Shown here one piece after another: positions 44,048 to 58,445 of a stretch of DNA of 64,000 nucleotides. The notes under the pieces were generated by a model. It saw only the letters and a program-made list of their open reading frames with translations. It was not told where the DNA came from and made no database searches. The position numbers and the translations under genes were made by a program. Position 1 is the first letter of the stretch. Every line of letters starts with the position of its first letter. This DNA comes from Ophioceras dolichostomum. Taxonomy: Eukaryota > Ascomycota > Sordariomycetes > Magnaporthales > Ophioceraceae. The DNA lies in contig PYST01000036.1 of NCBI GenBank assembly GCA_003049485.1, positions 119,791-183,790 of the forward strand. The letters are read 5' to 3'.

Positions 44048-45221
44048 TGAGCTGGAGTCGCTCGGGGCTTACAGATCAGGGAGCTTGACAAGCACGATGA
44101 TGTCACCGGGGTTTATCTTTTGTTGGAATATGATGCTCGTTGATGACTCTGTCAGGGACAGGGGCAGGTAGGGCGAGGTGGGGTTTGATGTTCCTGGTTT
44201 CTTTTTATCTTTCCTTTGTCATACTATAGGTACTTGTCTGATCTTGATATCATTTCTTTCCACCTGAGGTATCTATCTCGCTGAGCGGATCATAATGGTT
44301 GCTGGATGGCTCAGAACAGAGAGCGCAAACACACCCAAGAAACATATCGTGATACTTATTTGGCAGACTCTCTACATCTATGGATCTGAAGCAAGGACCA
44401 ATTTCCTTAGCTCTTCTGTATGCCTCGTGTTTTCCATGCCTCTTGACCTCGCTTCTTTGTACTTGTGGACAGACATGGGAACGGCAGTATCTATGGTGGC
44501 CCCGACCGTTTTTGGAGATTTTTTCCGGGACTGCTCGTAGTATCCAGACATCACGGTAGTCATTGGTCGGATCACAATGGAATTGTCAGACGACGAATCC
44601 TTATTGTCTAAGGCGCGAGTGAGGAAGAGTGACCGACACAGGGACGAGTAGATGAAAGCTAGCATGGTAGAAGAACCAACCAGCACAGCTCAGTGGGTTT
44701 GGAGAAAAGAATAGATCATTGATTTGGTTCCAATCTGTAAGGGGGCATTCAATCATGAGCGATGAAAAGAGAAAAGAAAACTAAAAGAAAAAACCTCGGT
44801 GCTAACTAATTTTTGCCTACCGACCCCCGACGAGCGACTGAACGCATGCACTGTATTAGTTCAAAGAGAGACAGAGACCAAAAGCATTAAGGCAAGGCGA
44901 GTGAAAAGTCGGGATGAAAGTTGCAGATGGCCAACCCAAATAGCAGCATTGCAAGACCAAACATGGCGTCAGATCCGGGATTCCAATCTTGAGGGAGAGA
45001 CAAGACATTATGCAAAGACGGCAACAGAAACTGTGAAAGATGGGAAAGGAGGTGAGGGAAATTTCTAGCAGTAGTCAAGGAGAAATCGGGTCACAATCTT
45101 AGTCGGCTAGACGGGCCAGAGAGATAAGACAGAGGCCTGTCTGTCTGTCCGTCAGTCTGTTAGGAAAGGGAGGGAGATACGCAGCGACGTGCTGATGAAC
45201 TTTCATCAAGCCGAGAACCGA
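44048..45221. other. Intergenic region between convergent calmodulin-like gene and yvc1
   Basis: 1.17 kb with no supported gene; it contains the two 3' UTRs. A CTGT/CTGTC-rich run lies near 45138-45160. Confidence 0.55.
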
Positions 45222-48949
<3,728 letters not shown>

Positions 48950-50485
48950 GATATCAGCCAAGCCTTGAAGGCACGATGCAGGAGCTTGGAAGGGGTTCTG
49001 CTGATATTCAATTGGGGGTTCCAGTGGATGCTGGTCGTGCCTGCCTGCCTGCTTGTCGAGGTCTGGCTGATGTTACGATGAGCTCCGAACAAGGGAGGAG
49101 TAATATCAGCTCATTTCAAAACGAAAGCCTCTACTGAGAAAAACCCTTGGAAGCTTGATGCCTCTTTGGCGTCAGTACACCCTCACCACCTGCAGAAGAG
49201 AACGAGGAAGATGGTGATTGTTGAGATGGAGAGATCGGCTTGGCCCCAGCTTATGATAAAATGGAAAGGTGGTGGTGGTGTTTGGGGTGGATTGGGCCTG
49301 CATTGCAGGTCGCGCAACAGCCTGTGGCACAGCGAGCCCCTTGTCCCTTGCTAGCGTCCTTTCAGCTCAGATAGCACTAAGCGGCGCGGGGAATGTTGCA
49401 CCTGGAGGTCATGATTGGTCAATTGTTCCAGGTCCTGTAGCACGTGAAGCGCCCCCTGAAGATTCGGAGTACCACCTGAACAACTTCAGGCCAGGAGTTC
49501 CCTTCATGGCAACTTTTCGTTCTGAACTGAGAGCATGTTGAAGCGTGCTCTATCGTCTATGTGTGTTCATCTTCTGCGATTGTCATTGGATTTACAGAGC
49601 TCATCCTTGAATCTTCCTGGTCTTCGTCGACGGCCACGGTTTCACATGTTGAGAGCAAAAAGAACCCGGAAAAAATTATTGATGGAAAAGAAAGGACCAA
49701 CCACTGCTCCAACTGGAGACGCAGCCACCGAGTGTTCTCACCCAACGAACCACACACATGGCCGTCCCCATTTCCAATCAAGAAAAGAAGCATTACACTG
49801 CGCGACGTTGGCCGGCCCAAGGACCAACACCGATCACAGGGCCGGGTGGCACAGGATAAAGATTGAAGCTTTTGGCACACCCGACGCGTCTGTCTATATA
49901 TGCCAAAGAGCCACTTCCCTTGCTTTCGCATTATAGTTGAGCCGATTTCCCATCTGCTTGTCTCAACGTAGCTGGAAGTCAGTTTGGAGATCTCTCCCTA
50001 CAGTCGTGCGGAGCTGTCCCCTCCGCTCGTCGCGCTTGTGGAGAGGGTTGATGATCTATTCTTTCATTTACAGGGAAGGATTCTTCCCGCCCTTTCACAG
50101 CCGTGAGGGGCACCCAGGTAAACGGAGAGACAAGAGAGTTCTCTCCTATAAAGTTCCGAGCACACAGCAAAGATCGGATTGGTCGAGATGCCTTCTCTGG
50201 GCTCAAGTTGAGCAATTGAAAGGGGCGGGACATCCCTTGGCATCTCCTCGATGGTTTTTTGGTTGATGATTTCGGCTTGGTGTTGCTGTGCAGTGCTGTG
50301 CAGGGGAGGGCATTTATATGTCGTGGACTGTCGAACTCAACGAATGAAGCCTGACGTTGGATCTCCTCGAGACAGCCTCGTCGGAAACGGCTACGTGTGG
50401 TAGCTAGATCTCAAGACCTAGCAGTAATACAGTGCATAGACCTCACACCTATTTGACCTCCCACGCCCCCGGTCAGCCTAGCATA
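48950..50485. other. Divergent intergenic region between yvc1 and the mannanase gene
   Basis: 1.5 kb without a supported gene. The upstream regions of both neighbours lie here. No repeats were noted. Several short frames lack domain content. Confidence 0.5.
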
Positions 50486-52010
50486 ATGAAGCTCCTCTGG
50501 TCCCAGGCCGCCGCGACGGCCCTCCTCATCTTCACCCTTCCCCTGGCCGCGGCCGGCCCGGTTCGCGACCACCACCACCAGCCCAAAGCCGAGGTCCCGG
50601 TCGAGGCCCCGGTCGAGGTCGCGGCCCACCAGGCTGCTTCCATGAACAGCAGCACCTTCGCCTCGGCGGACGGCCTTCGGTTCAAGATCGACGGCGTCAC
50701 CAAGTACTACGCCGGCAGCAACTCGTACTGGATCTCCTTCCTGACCAACAACCGCGACGTGGACCAGGTGCTCGACAACGTGGCCAAGTCCGGGCTCAAG
50801 ATCTTCCGCATCTGGGGCTTCAATGACGTGAACCGCAAGTCAGGCTCCGGGGTGTACTTCCAGTACCTGGCCTCGTCCGGGTCGGAGGTCAACACGGGCG
50901 CCAACGGCCTGCAGCGTCTCGACGCCGTCGTGGCCTCGGCCGAGAAGAGGGGAGTAAAACTGATCATCAACTTCGTCAACAACTGGGACGACTACGGCGG
51001 GTTCAAGGCCTACACCTCCGCCTTCGGCGGCTCCAAGGAGGGGTGGTACACCAACAGCCGCGCCCAGGCGCAGTACAGGACCTACATCAAGGCGCTCGTG
51101 TCGCGGTATGTCAACAGCCCTGCCGTCTTCGCGTGGGAGCTGGCGAACGAGCCGAGGTGCAAGGGCTGCAGCACCGACGTGATCACCAAGTGGGCGGCCG
51201 AGACGTCCAAGTACGTCAAGTCGCTGGACCCGAACCACATGGTCACGCTGGGCGACGAAGGGTTCGGCCTGCCGGGAGGCACGAGCGCGACGAACTATCC
51301 CTATGGCACCTCTGAGGGCGTCGATTTCGTCAAGAACCTTGCCGTTCCGGACCTGGACTTTGGCACTTTCCATTGGTACCCGCAGAGCTGTCAGTGCTCA
51401 TCCTTCAGTCAAGCTATATCTACCTATCTAGGCGTCCCATTCCCGCTTTCTTATTCTCTCTACTAACGCCTCCGCGAATTTGTCCCGCCCCAAAACCAGG
51501 GAGCGTCTCCAACAGCGCCGGCGCGGCCTGGGTGAAAGACCACGGCGCGGCCTGCCAGAAGGCCGGCAAGCCCTGCCTCTTCGAGGAATGTGAGTACAGC
51601 CTTGTCCCTCCAACTCTCTATGTCGCCTATGGAAAATATCTGACGCGGAACGTCTGGCCATCCCAACCCCTCAGACGGCTCGACGACCTCTCACTGCTCA
51701 GTCGAGAAGCCCTGGCAGGAGGCATCCCGCACTGCTCCAGGTATGGCAGGGGATCTCTTCTGGCAGTGGGGCGACAACCTCTCCACGGGGAGGACACACG
51801 ATGACGGCCATACGATCTGTAAGTCAAGCCCGCAAAGACGTGTCTAGCTCCCTACGCCGCACACCTACCGGGTACCCGGGCAGGTAGGGCTTTGAGGTAG
51901 AAACAACAGCTAATTCATGACGACCGGGTGGATGGGCGTTAGACTACGGTTCGAGCGACGCGCAGTGCTTGATCACTGACCACGTAAAGGCGATCAATGG
52001 CATGGGTTAG
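50486..52010 (+). CDS. Secreted endo-beta-1,4-mannanase (glycoside hydrolase family 5)
   Basis: Four exons: 50486-51389, 51500-51589, 51675-51818 and 51943-52010, giving 401 residues. The introns (110, 85 and 124 bp) are GT-AG and each splits a codon after its first base. Residues 1-22 form a signal peptide (MKLLWSQAAATALLIF...AAAG), followed by a His/Pro/Val-rich linker. The GH5 barrel starts at FKIDGVTKYYAGSNSYWISF, the usual fungal mannanase (GH5_7) beginning. KIFRIWGFND matches the family, the acid/base Glu is E222 in AWELANEPRC, and the nucleophile Glu is near 331 in CLFEEYG, at the exon 2-3 junction. DLFWQWGDNLSTG supplies the aromatic substrate wall. There is no cellulose-binding module. 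Expected action is cutting beta-mannan in hemicellulose outside the cell. It is followed 889 bp later by a CE3-type esterase on the same strand. Confidence 0.93.
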
Positions 52011-52898
52011 GCTCAGCCAGGTTAGGCCAGGCCAGGTCAAGTCAGGTCTCCCTTTGCTGATGTTCCCTCCTTACCGCCCCGTCTGTGTATCTATGTACCT
52101 ATACACAAATGCGGGCGTGCCTAGACAGCTCTCACGTATGCAGTCGTGGGTTCAAGGGGGAAATTTCCATGAAACTTTGGCCACGGGGACACACCGAAAC
52201 TTAAGTGAACAAAATTACAAATATGGTATCCCCCCTGAAAGGCAAACATTTCGTTCCCAGCTTCATTCACATTCTGAAGAACACCTCAGCGTCGAGGTAA
52301 GTGTCTACGCAGTATTCTGAAGGTGTAAGTATTCTTGTATGCCTGATATTTGAACCTCTGCAGGGAAGGATGAAGCCATGTACACGTGGCTGGCTGGGGA
52401 GTTCGTCCGATATGTCGGTATCTTTGCCATCTGGGCAGCCGGGTATTCTGAATGAACCCCTAGTTCCTCCCCTTCCTGGGACCTCGGAGGGACCTCGTCC
52501 GTCCGTCTACACACACAGCTCCCAACACACGTTAAACGTATTATTCGATCATGGAAACTGTTTCCTCGATGGAGCACCATTGCTCTTCGTACATCAAAAC
52601 CCATTCACGATGGAGAAAATCTGCCCGGAAATGCAGCTGCGGTGCCTGTTTACCCTCTCCACTCGGTCCATCGTTGTCCGTGACATGCCGTTGCGTCGGC
52701 TGGCCGGCATGCTCGAGAGCATCCATCTCCCACAATCCTCCACACGACAAACGGGAGAGTGGCTATATAGCATCACGTAGAGCTCTCCTCCCCTTCCTTG
52801 GGGCTTGGTGGGCATGGAGTGGACCGGCCGACCATATTTTGGAGGTCCAGTCTCATTCATCATCAAATCATCCATCGGCTTGTTGACCGAGTAGGGCA
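52011..52898. other. Intergenic region between the mannanase and esterase genes
   Basis: 888 bp without a gene. Just after the mannanase stop (52012-52052) there is a degenerate direct repeat of AGGTTAGGCC/AGGTCAAG-like units. The rest is presumably the esterase promoter. Confidence 0.5.
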
Positions 52899-54232
52899 AT
52901 GGTTGCGTTCGGACGACGACCATTCACACCCATCACCACCACCGCCACCCTGGGCATGCTCTGGCTCTGCCTCGGGATGGCGGTGGTGGCTGCGCAGGCG
53001 AATGTCCGGATTATGGCGCTCGGCGATTCGATCACAGGAAGCCCGGTAAGCACCGCCAAAGCACCGCAATGCAAAAGCAAAGCAAAAGCAAGCCCATCGA
53101 CGTATCAAACAAACCTGCCACGCACACGCCCCGAAGCAACCAGCCCTGAAGCCCTGTCATTTATCCTGTCTTAATACCCTGTTCCGGGCATTGACTTCCA
53201 CAACGCTGACTGACCCCGATGGACATGAAAACGCTCAACTACACGTAAACAGGGCTGCTGGCGAGCCCTCCTCTGGCGAAAGCTCCAAGACGCCGGGATT
53301 CGCAACACGGACTTCGTGGGGACCCTCGCGGCCCAGGGCTGCGGCTTCACGTACGACGGCGAGAACGAGGGGCACGGCGGGTTCCTCGCGTCGGGCATCG
53401 TGTCCAACAAGCAGCTTCCCGGCTGGCTGTCGCGGACGAACCCGGACGTCGTGATGATGCACCTGGGCACCAACGACGTCTGGAACAACCAGGGGACCGA
53501 GGCCATCCTCGGGTCGTTCTCGACGCTCGTCGAGCAGATGAGGGCAAATAAGAAGACGATGAAGATTCTGGTGAGTTCCTGAATTCCCGAGTTCGAGTTC
53601 GAGTTCGAGTTGGAGTGGCGAAGCGGCTTTTCTCTCTCTCCGTCTGTCCGACCTGCGGAAGACCAGCTACCTAGCCGTACATACCTTGCCCCAGGTTGGT
53701 AGGTAAGGACCTACTTCAGAAAATGGATGTGCTTCCATCCGATACCCAAGTCCGCGGGCCGGCTGGTGGCAAGCCGAAGGAAAAGAACAAAAGAAGGAAA
53801 AAAGAAGGGAGTGTGGCGCAAGTGTGGGGGAGGCTGGCGAGAGAGCGCTTTGCTTCCTCTCGGAACAACAACAAAGGGAGGGAGTGTAGCAACAACACAC
53901 GGAGGCTGACAGATCCGGTTCTTATTTTGCCCCTCCCTCCCTTAATTTTCTTTCTTCTCCACGCCCTATTTTTTATTTAGGTCGCCCAAATAATCCCCAT
54001 GAAGCCACCTAACTGCTCGGCCTGCGGGGATCGCGTGGTCGCGCTGAACAAGGCGCTGCCGGACTGGGCCGCCGCTCGAAACACGACCGAGAGCCCGATC
54101 ACGGTGGTGGACTGCTGGACGGGGTTCGACGCGGCGAGGGACACGGGCGACGGCGTCCACCCCAACAGCTCGGGAAACCAGAAGCTGGCGAACTGCTGGT
54201 ACGAGCCGCTCGTACGAGCCATAGGATCTTAA
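52899..54232 (+). CDS. Secreted SGNH esterase, carbohydrate esterase family 3-like
   Basis: Three exons: 52899-53045, 53253-53570 and 53981-54232, giving 238 residues. Introns are GTAAGC/ACAG (207 bp) and GTGAGT/TTAG (410 bp, long for this window), both between codons. A hydrophobic signal segment (GMLWLCLGMAVVAAQA, residues 19-34) is followed by the SGNH block I VRIMALGDSITG with Ser44. Block II/III features are FVGTLAAQGCGF and MMHLGTNDVW. Block V is DGVHPNSSGN with Asp212 and His215 as the remaining catalytic residues. This order fits family CE3, whose studied members remove acetyl groups from xylan. The substrate here is not proven and could be another acetylated glycan. Four Cys in the last exon suggest disulfides, consistent with export. 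Intron 2 carries a (GAGTTC)-type repeat at about 53589-53613. Confidence 0.9.
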
Positions 54233-54583
54233 AAAGAAAGGCCCTTGTTTTATATTATGGCGTGTGGGGTGGGTGGGACCAGTTAGTAGGTGGGTGATTG
54301 ATAAGGCAAAGCTAGCATGGGTTGGTTTAACTCTTGCTCTCCTGTCATCGGCCCTGGAGGTAGGGGAAGGAAAATTGGCTGGCAGAATGTGTAGATGACT
54401 GGCGTTGCTGTGGAGCCCGAGCTGGAGAGAGAACAGAGAGAAAAGGAAATGAAAGTGAATCCACTCGGCCACCAATAGCAACGAAGAAAGGGGCTGGGAG
54501 GTTTTCCCGTCATCGGATGCATCAGCCCCGACGAGTCTGCGTGAGTCAGCATGGTGAGGCCTGCCGCGAAGGGCGTGTGAAGT

Positions 54584-54648
<65 letters not shown>

Positions 54649-57600
54649 TCCGATTGCATTGTTTCTCTTCTTGCTGAACTCCTCTTTAGCCTGGGTTTGC
54701 AGGAGTTTGTTGTTGTGCAGCGACCGCCCCTGTTGATGTCAAGTTGGAGAAGTACGCAGGTCGTCATAAAGGATTATCACATCAGGAATTGACGGAAGAG
54801 GCTCACCAGCCGGCCAGCTAGTGATCATCTGACGGAGGTTCCCGTGTGGACGTTTATGGTCTTACTCAAAGCTCTCCGCCCCCTGGCTTAGGTTACGATT
54901 GAGTGTGGTTTTGAACCTTTTGACGGAACTCGAAGGGTCTCCCTCCTGCGGCCCGAGTTGACTGACAAGGACTCGGCAGAGTCGGCAGAGTTCGGCAGCA
55001 GGTGGGGAGAGAGTTGTGTCCAGGTCTCATTTGCAGTTGTATGTGAGGCTGGGTTGGGCTGCGCTTTTTTCCAGAAGAGAAGATGTTCATCCGTCGTGCA
55101 TCGGCCTAACAGCATGCATGCACCTACCTGCGTCAGTTGAGTCTGTTATAAGGTTCTTATCCACAACCTCGAACGGGGTCAGCTCGGGGTAACGACTAGT
55201 AACGCCAGGCAGGTCAGCTGCAGCCAAAAGTGCTGCCCATTACAATAGCCGTCGGAGATGATTCCTGTCACTTTACGCTCTGTTAGGTTCAGGTTTGGGG
55301 AAAATCTGCGCACAGATCGTGCAGAGCGCGTGCAGAGCAGTGGGAAAAGTTGCAGTGCCTCCCCCCGAATCATAGTCGTCTGACGTGAAGGCTGCCCCGT
55401 CGGCTACAGTCTGCTGCAGAAGGGTACCTATGCATGTCACGAGTTTCGAAGTGTAGATGAGGGAGAGGGAATGAGCGGTCATGGCACATAAAACACCAAC
55501 ACACAAGACGACAGGAGACAGAGACGGAAGGAGGGCGGGCAAAACGTGTAGGAACTTGTGTACGAAATGCCTCAATCACTGCCACTCCTCCTCCCCGTTC
55601 CTTCTTTACCATCGGTTCGGCGCGGCTCGGTCGGTGATTGAGTTTTGGGAGGCCCGCTTTCCGTGAGGGGGATTTCGACTGCGGTCGGGTCTGTCTGGTC
55701 TGGGATCTGGGATGGATCTGGGATCTTGGCTTCTCTTTCCTTCTCACCTTGAACCTCCCCCGTCTGTGGAAGATCAGGTGGCGGCGGTGGAGGCTCAGAC
55801 GACAACGCCGCGCCTGAGGATACGATTGAAAGCGGGGGGTAAAAACAACGTGGTTTTTGGCGACGTGGGGGAGAGGGAGGAAGGAAGGGAATAGGCCGAA
55901 AGAAAAAAAGAGTGTCGTTGGCCGTTAGTTGACGTTGTTTGCGACTTGGGACTCGCTCCGCGGGAAGCCATTGTGATATTCCGAAGCTGTGTAAGGGATC
56001 TCGGCGTATAGCCCCAACCAACGACTGGTGCATCGACTGAGCTTGAGGTGTTAGTGAATCTCTCCAGTAGGTTCCCCCACCAACATTGACGGATTTGGGG
56101 TTTGACGTCAGACTGGGATCACCACAGACTGAGAAGAGAAGGAGCATCCTGACGGTAATCTCTAACGGGGTGAGAAGGCTTGCGACTGTTTGCCAGTAGT
56201 TTTGCTTCAGAGCCTCCTCCATCAAAGTTTATTTCGGTCAGATCGCACTTCCTTACCTCGCACATTGGACGGACCCCAAATAATAAACCTAGACGCAAGG
56301 TATGGAAAAGCGAAAGCAAGACGACGAAAATTGAATTTTGCTGGTTTACATAATAATGGCTGGCATATGTGTTCGCCCTTGCAGCGTTAGGTCGGGTCGT
56401 GCAACTGTGCGAGGGGACGCGTGGTTTCTCAGATTTTCCGCCACAGGCAGGAACCGTACGGCGATCAGCATGAAGATCGCCGAGCCCTGCCTGCCTGACC
56501 TGCTTGACCCGGCTGCCTGGAAGCCTCAACGGCGTTGGGTTCCTTTGCCGCCCACGTAACACTTTCTACTCTCGCCCTCCTTCGCCATCGGCTTCCCCTC
56601 TATCCCAGAGGCACCGTGACGCGAAAAGGGATAACCCGGGGCCCGGCGAGAGAGCGGGCGTCAGACGAACCGGTCGGCAGGATCTCCCTTACAACGACTC
56701 CCCACCATCATCACCGGAAGTAGAATTGGCTTCTTTCTTTTTTGTCTCCTTTGCCGCGCAAGAAGCGCGCAAGATGAACCCAAAAAAGGATTTGCCGTGA
56801 GAATGATGAGCCGGCCCGGATTAAAAAAGGCCGGGTGGAATGGGGTTCGAGTCCTTTTGGAGGGTGTGCGAATGCGCGAGCGCGCTTGGTTTGGCGTGGC
56901 TTAGACGTTGGGCGTTCTTTTTTTAATCCCTGCCGCGCCAACCTAGACCGGACACACCATCGCGGCTGTGGCGAGATGTTGTGGCTTCTGCTGGCTTGAT
57001 CTCCCCCCACCACTATGCACCTCAACCCAGTGCACCCTCCAAGCAATTGCCGTCGCTCACAAGCTTGCAGCGCAGCAGCAAAAAAAAACGAGGGAATTGG
57101 CACTACCGCCCCGGTCCAGCCAGCCGCCAAACCCTCATACGTGGATTGGTGCACAAAAGGGAACAAGGGCGAACCGAGCCAGCTCATTGGTCGGCCGCCG
57201 GCACTTCTTCCAGCAGATAGGATTACGGAATGGCTGGACCACGGCCCTGCGCAGCGGGAAGTGGAACTCGTCGTGTGGGTGTGGGTGCCGTTCGTCTTAG
57301 TGGGTGTGCTACGTTCTTCCCTCGAGCAGCGTCTTTTGGCTTTGGCTGAGGTGAGGGCCTGCTGAGGAGAGAGAGGAGACGAAGACGAAAAGTGAAGAGG
57401 AGCTGAGCTTGGCGGTCGGGTTCGCCATCCTTTCCTACTGCGACGCGCATCTCGCTCTTCCTTGACCGTTTCTTTCCGTCTCTTTCTCTTCCCTCTATTT
57501 TCTCTTCTTCGTTTCTCGCTTGCGACGTTGTCGTCGGAGTTCTGCGCTCGAGCGTTCCAAACCGTATTTTCCCTCTGATATTCCTCATCATTGTTTCCAT

Positions 57601-58445
57601 CCATCCGTCTGCGCATGCCTGCGCGTGTCGGTGCCTACATTACAAAACGTAGAGTACTTGGGGTTCAGCTCTCGCACACAAAGTACCTCGACCACACCAT
57701 CCTGCCTGCTTGTGTCACGTCCCTCTCCTCCTCGGGTGGCCTCTTTTTCTGCCCCAACCGTCGATCTCTCGAGTACGTAGTACGGAGTGTGTCACATCCT
57801 TTGGGAATAACGAGCCCGTCCTTCATCCCCTCTCATTGGGGGGACCTCGGGACCGCTTTGCTTCAGCCCCCGACAACCCTGCCAGCCCGTTGTTGGCCGC
57901 TGGAGTCGACTAGGGTACAGGGCCTTCCCTCCCTTGTCACTCACTACTTGGCTCTCGTCTTCCCCATGGTAGAGCTCCTGTCTTTCTGCGACGGAAGCCT
58001 TCTTGCAGAACAGCTGTGCCTCTCGCTTCGCTCCCCTGAGAAAGGAAAAGGAAAGACTCGCTGCTGCGCAATTGAAATCTCCTGCCTTCTTTCGGTCGTC
58101 CCGCCGCTTTTTCCTTGATCCTCTTCCCCCCCCATCCGTCCTTCTTTTCCCACCTTAATCACACCTGGCCGCCCGTAGTGGTCGCAACCCGTATCGAACG
58201 GACGAACGATCGAACAAGAACGAACCTCCCCTCCTTCCAACCGATCCGACGATTCCAACGACACGTCGAACCCCTCCCAACCAACGTAACTCGATCGATA
58301 ACTGCCTGTGAATAAGGAACTGGCTTTACTTTCTTCCTTCTTCTTTTCTCCCTTCCTCTCTTCTCTCGCAGCAATAACGGCAGTCCTCGCCTTTGTTTCC
58401 TCACATGTCGGTGCAGTCGCAGCCGCAGCCGCAGCCGTCGCAATC
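54233..58445. other. 4.2-kb intergenic region, largest gene-free stretch in the window
   Basis: No gene is supported on either strand. It contains a (GT)6(GA)24 tract at 54585-54644. Long frames such as 55572-56225 (-) and 56711-57616 (-) are low-complexity and lack family features. The right end (58100-58445) is a pyrimidine-rich leader of the next gene and has a strong candidate 3' splice site (CTCTCGCAG ending at 58371), so a 5'-UTR intron is possible. Confidence 0.5.
54585..54644. repeat. Compound (GT)6(GA)24 microsatellite
   Basis: Six GT units followed directly by twenty-four GA units, beginning about 350 bp past the esterase stop codon. Confidence 0.95.

Noticed and set aside
53696..53980. 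Open frame inside esterase intron 2
   Set aside because: Lies between a good GTGAGT donor and TTTATTTAG acceptor; Lys/Arg-rich with no match to the enzyme fold.
55572..56225. 217-codon minus-strand frame
   Set aside because: Pro/Ser/Arg low complexity with no domain; probably noncoding.
56840..56860. GGTTCGAGTCC, resembling a tRNA B box
   Set aside because: No matching A box or acceptor stem could be drawn upstream, and the flanks do not pair.
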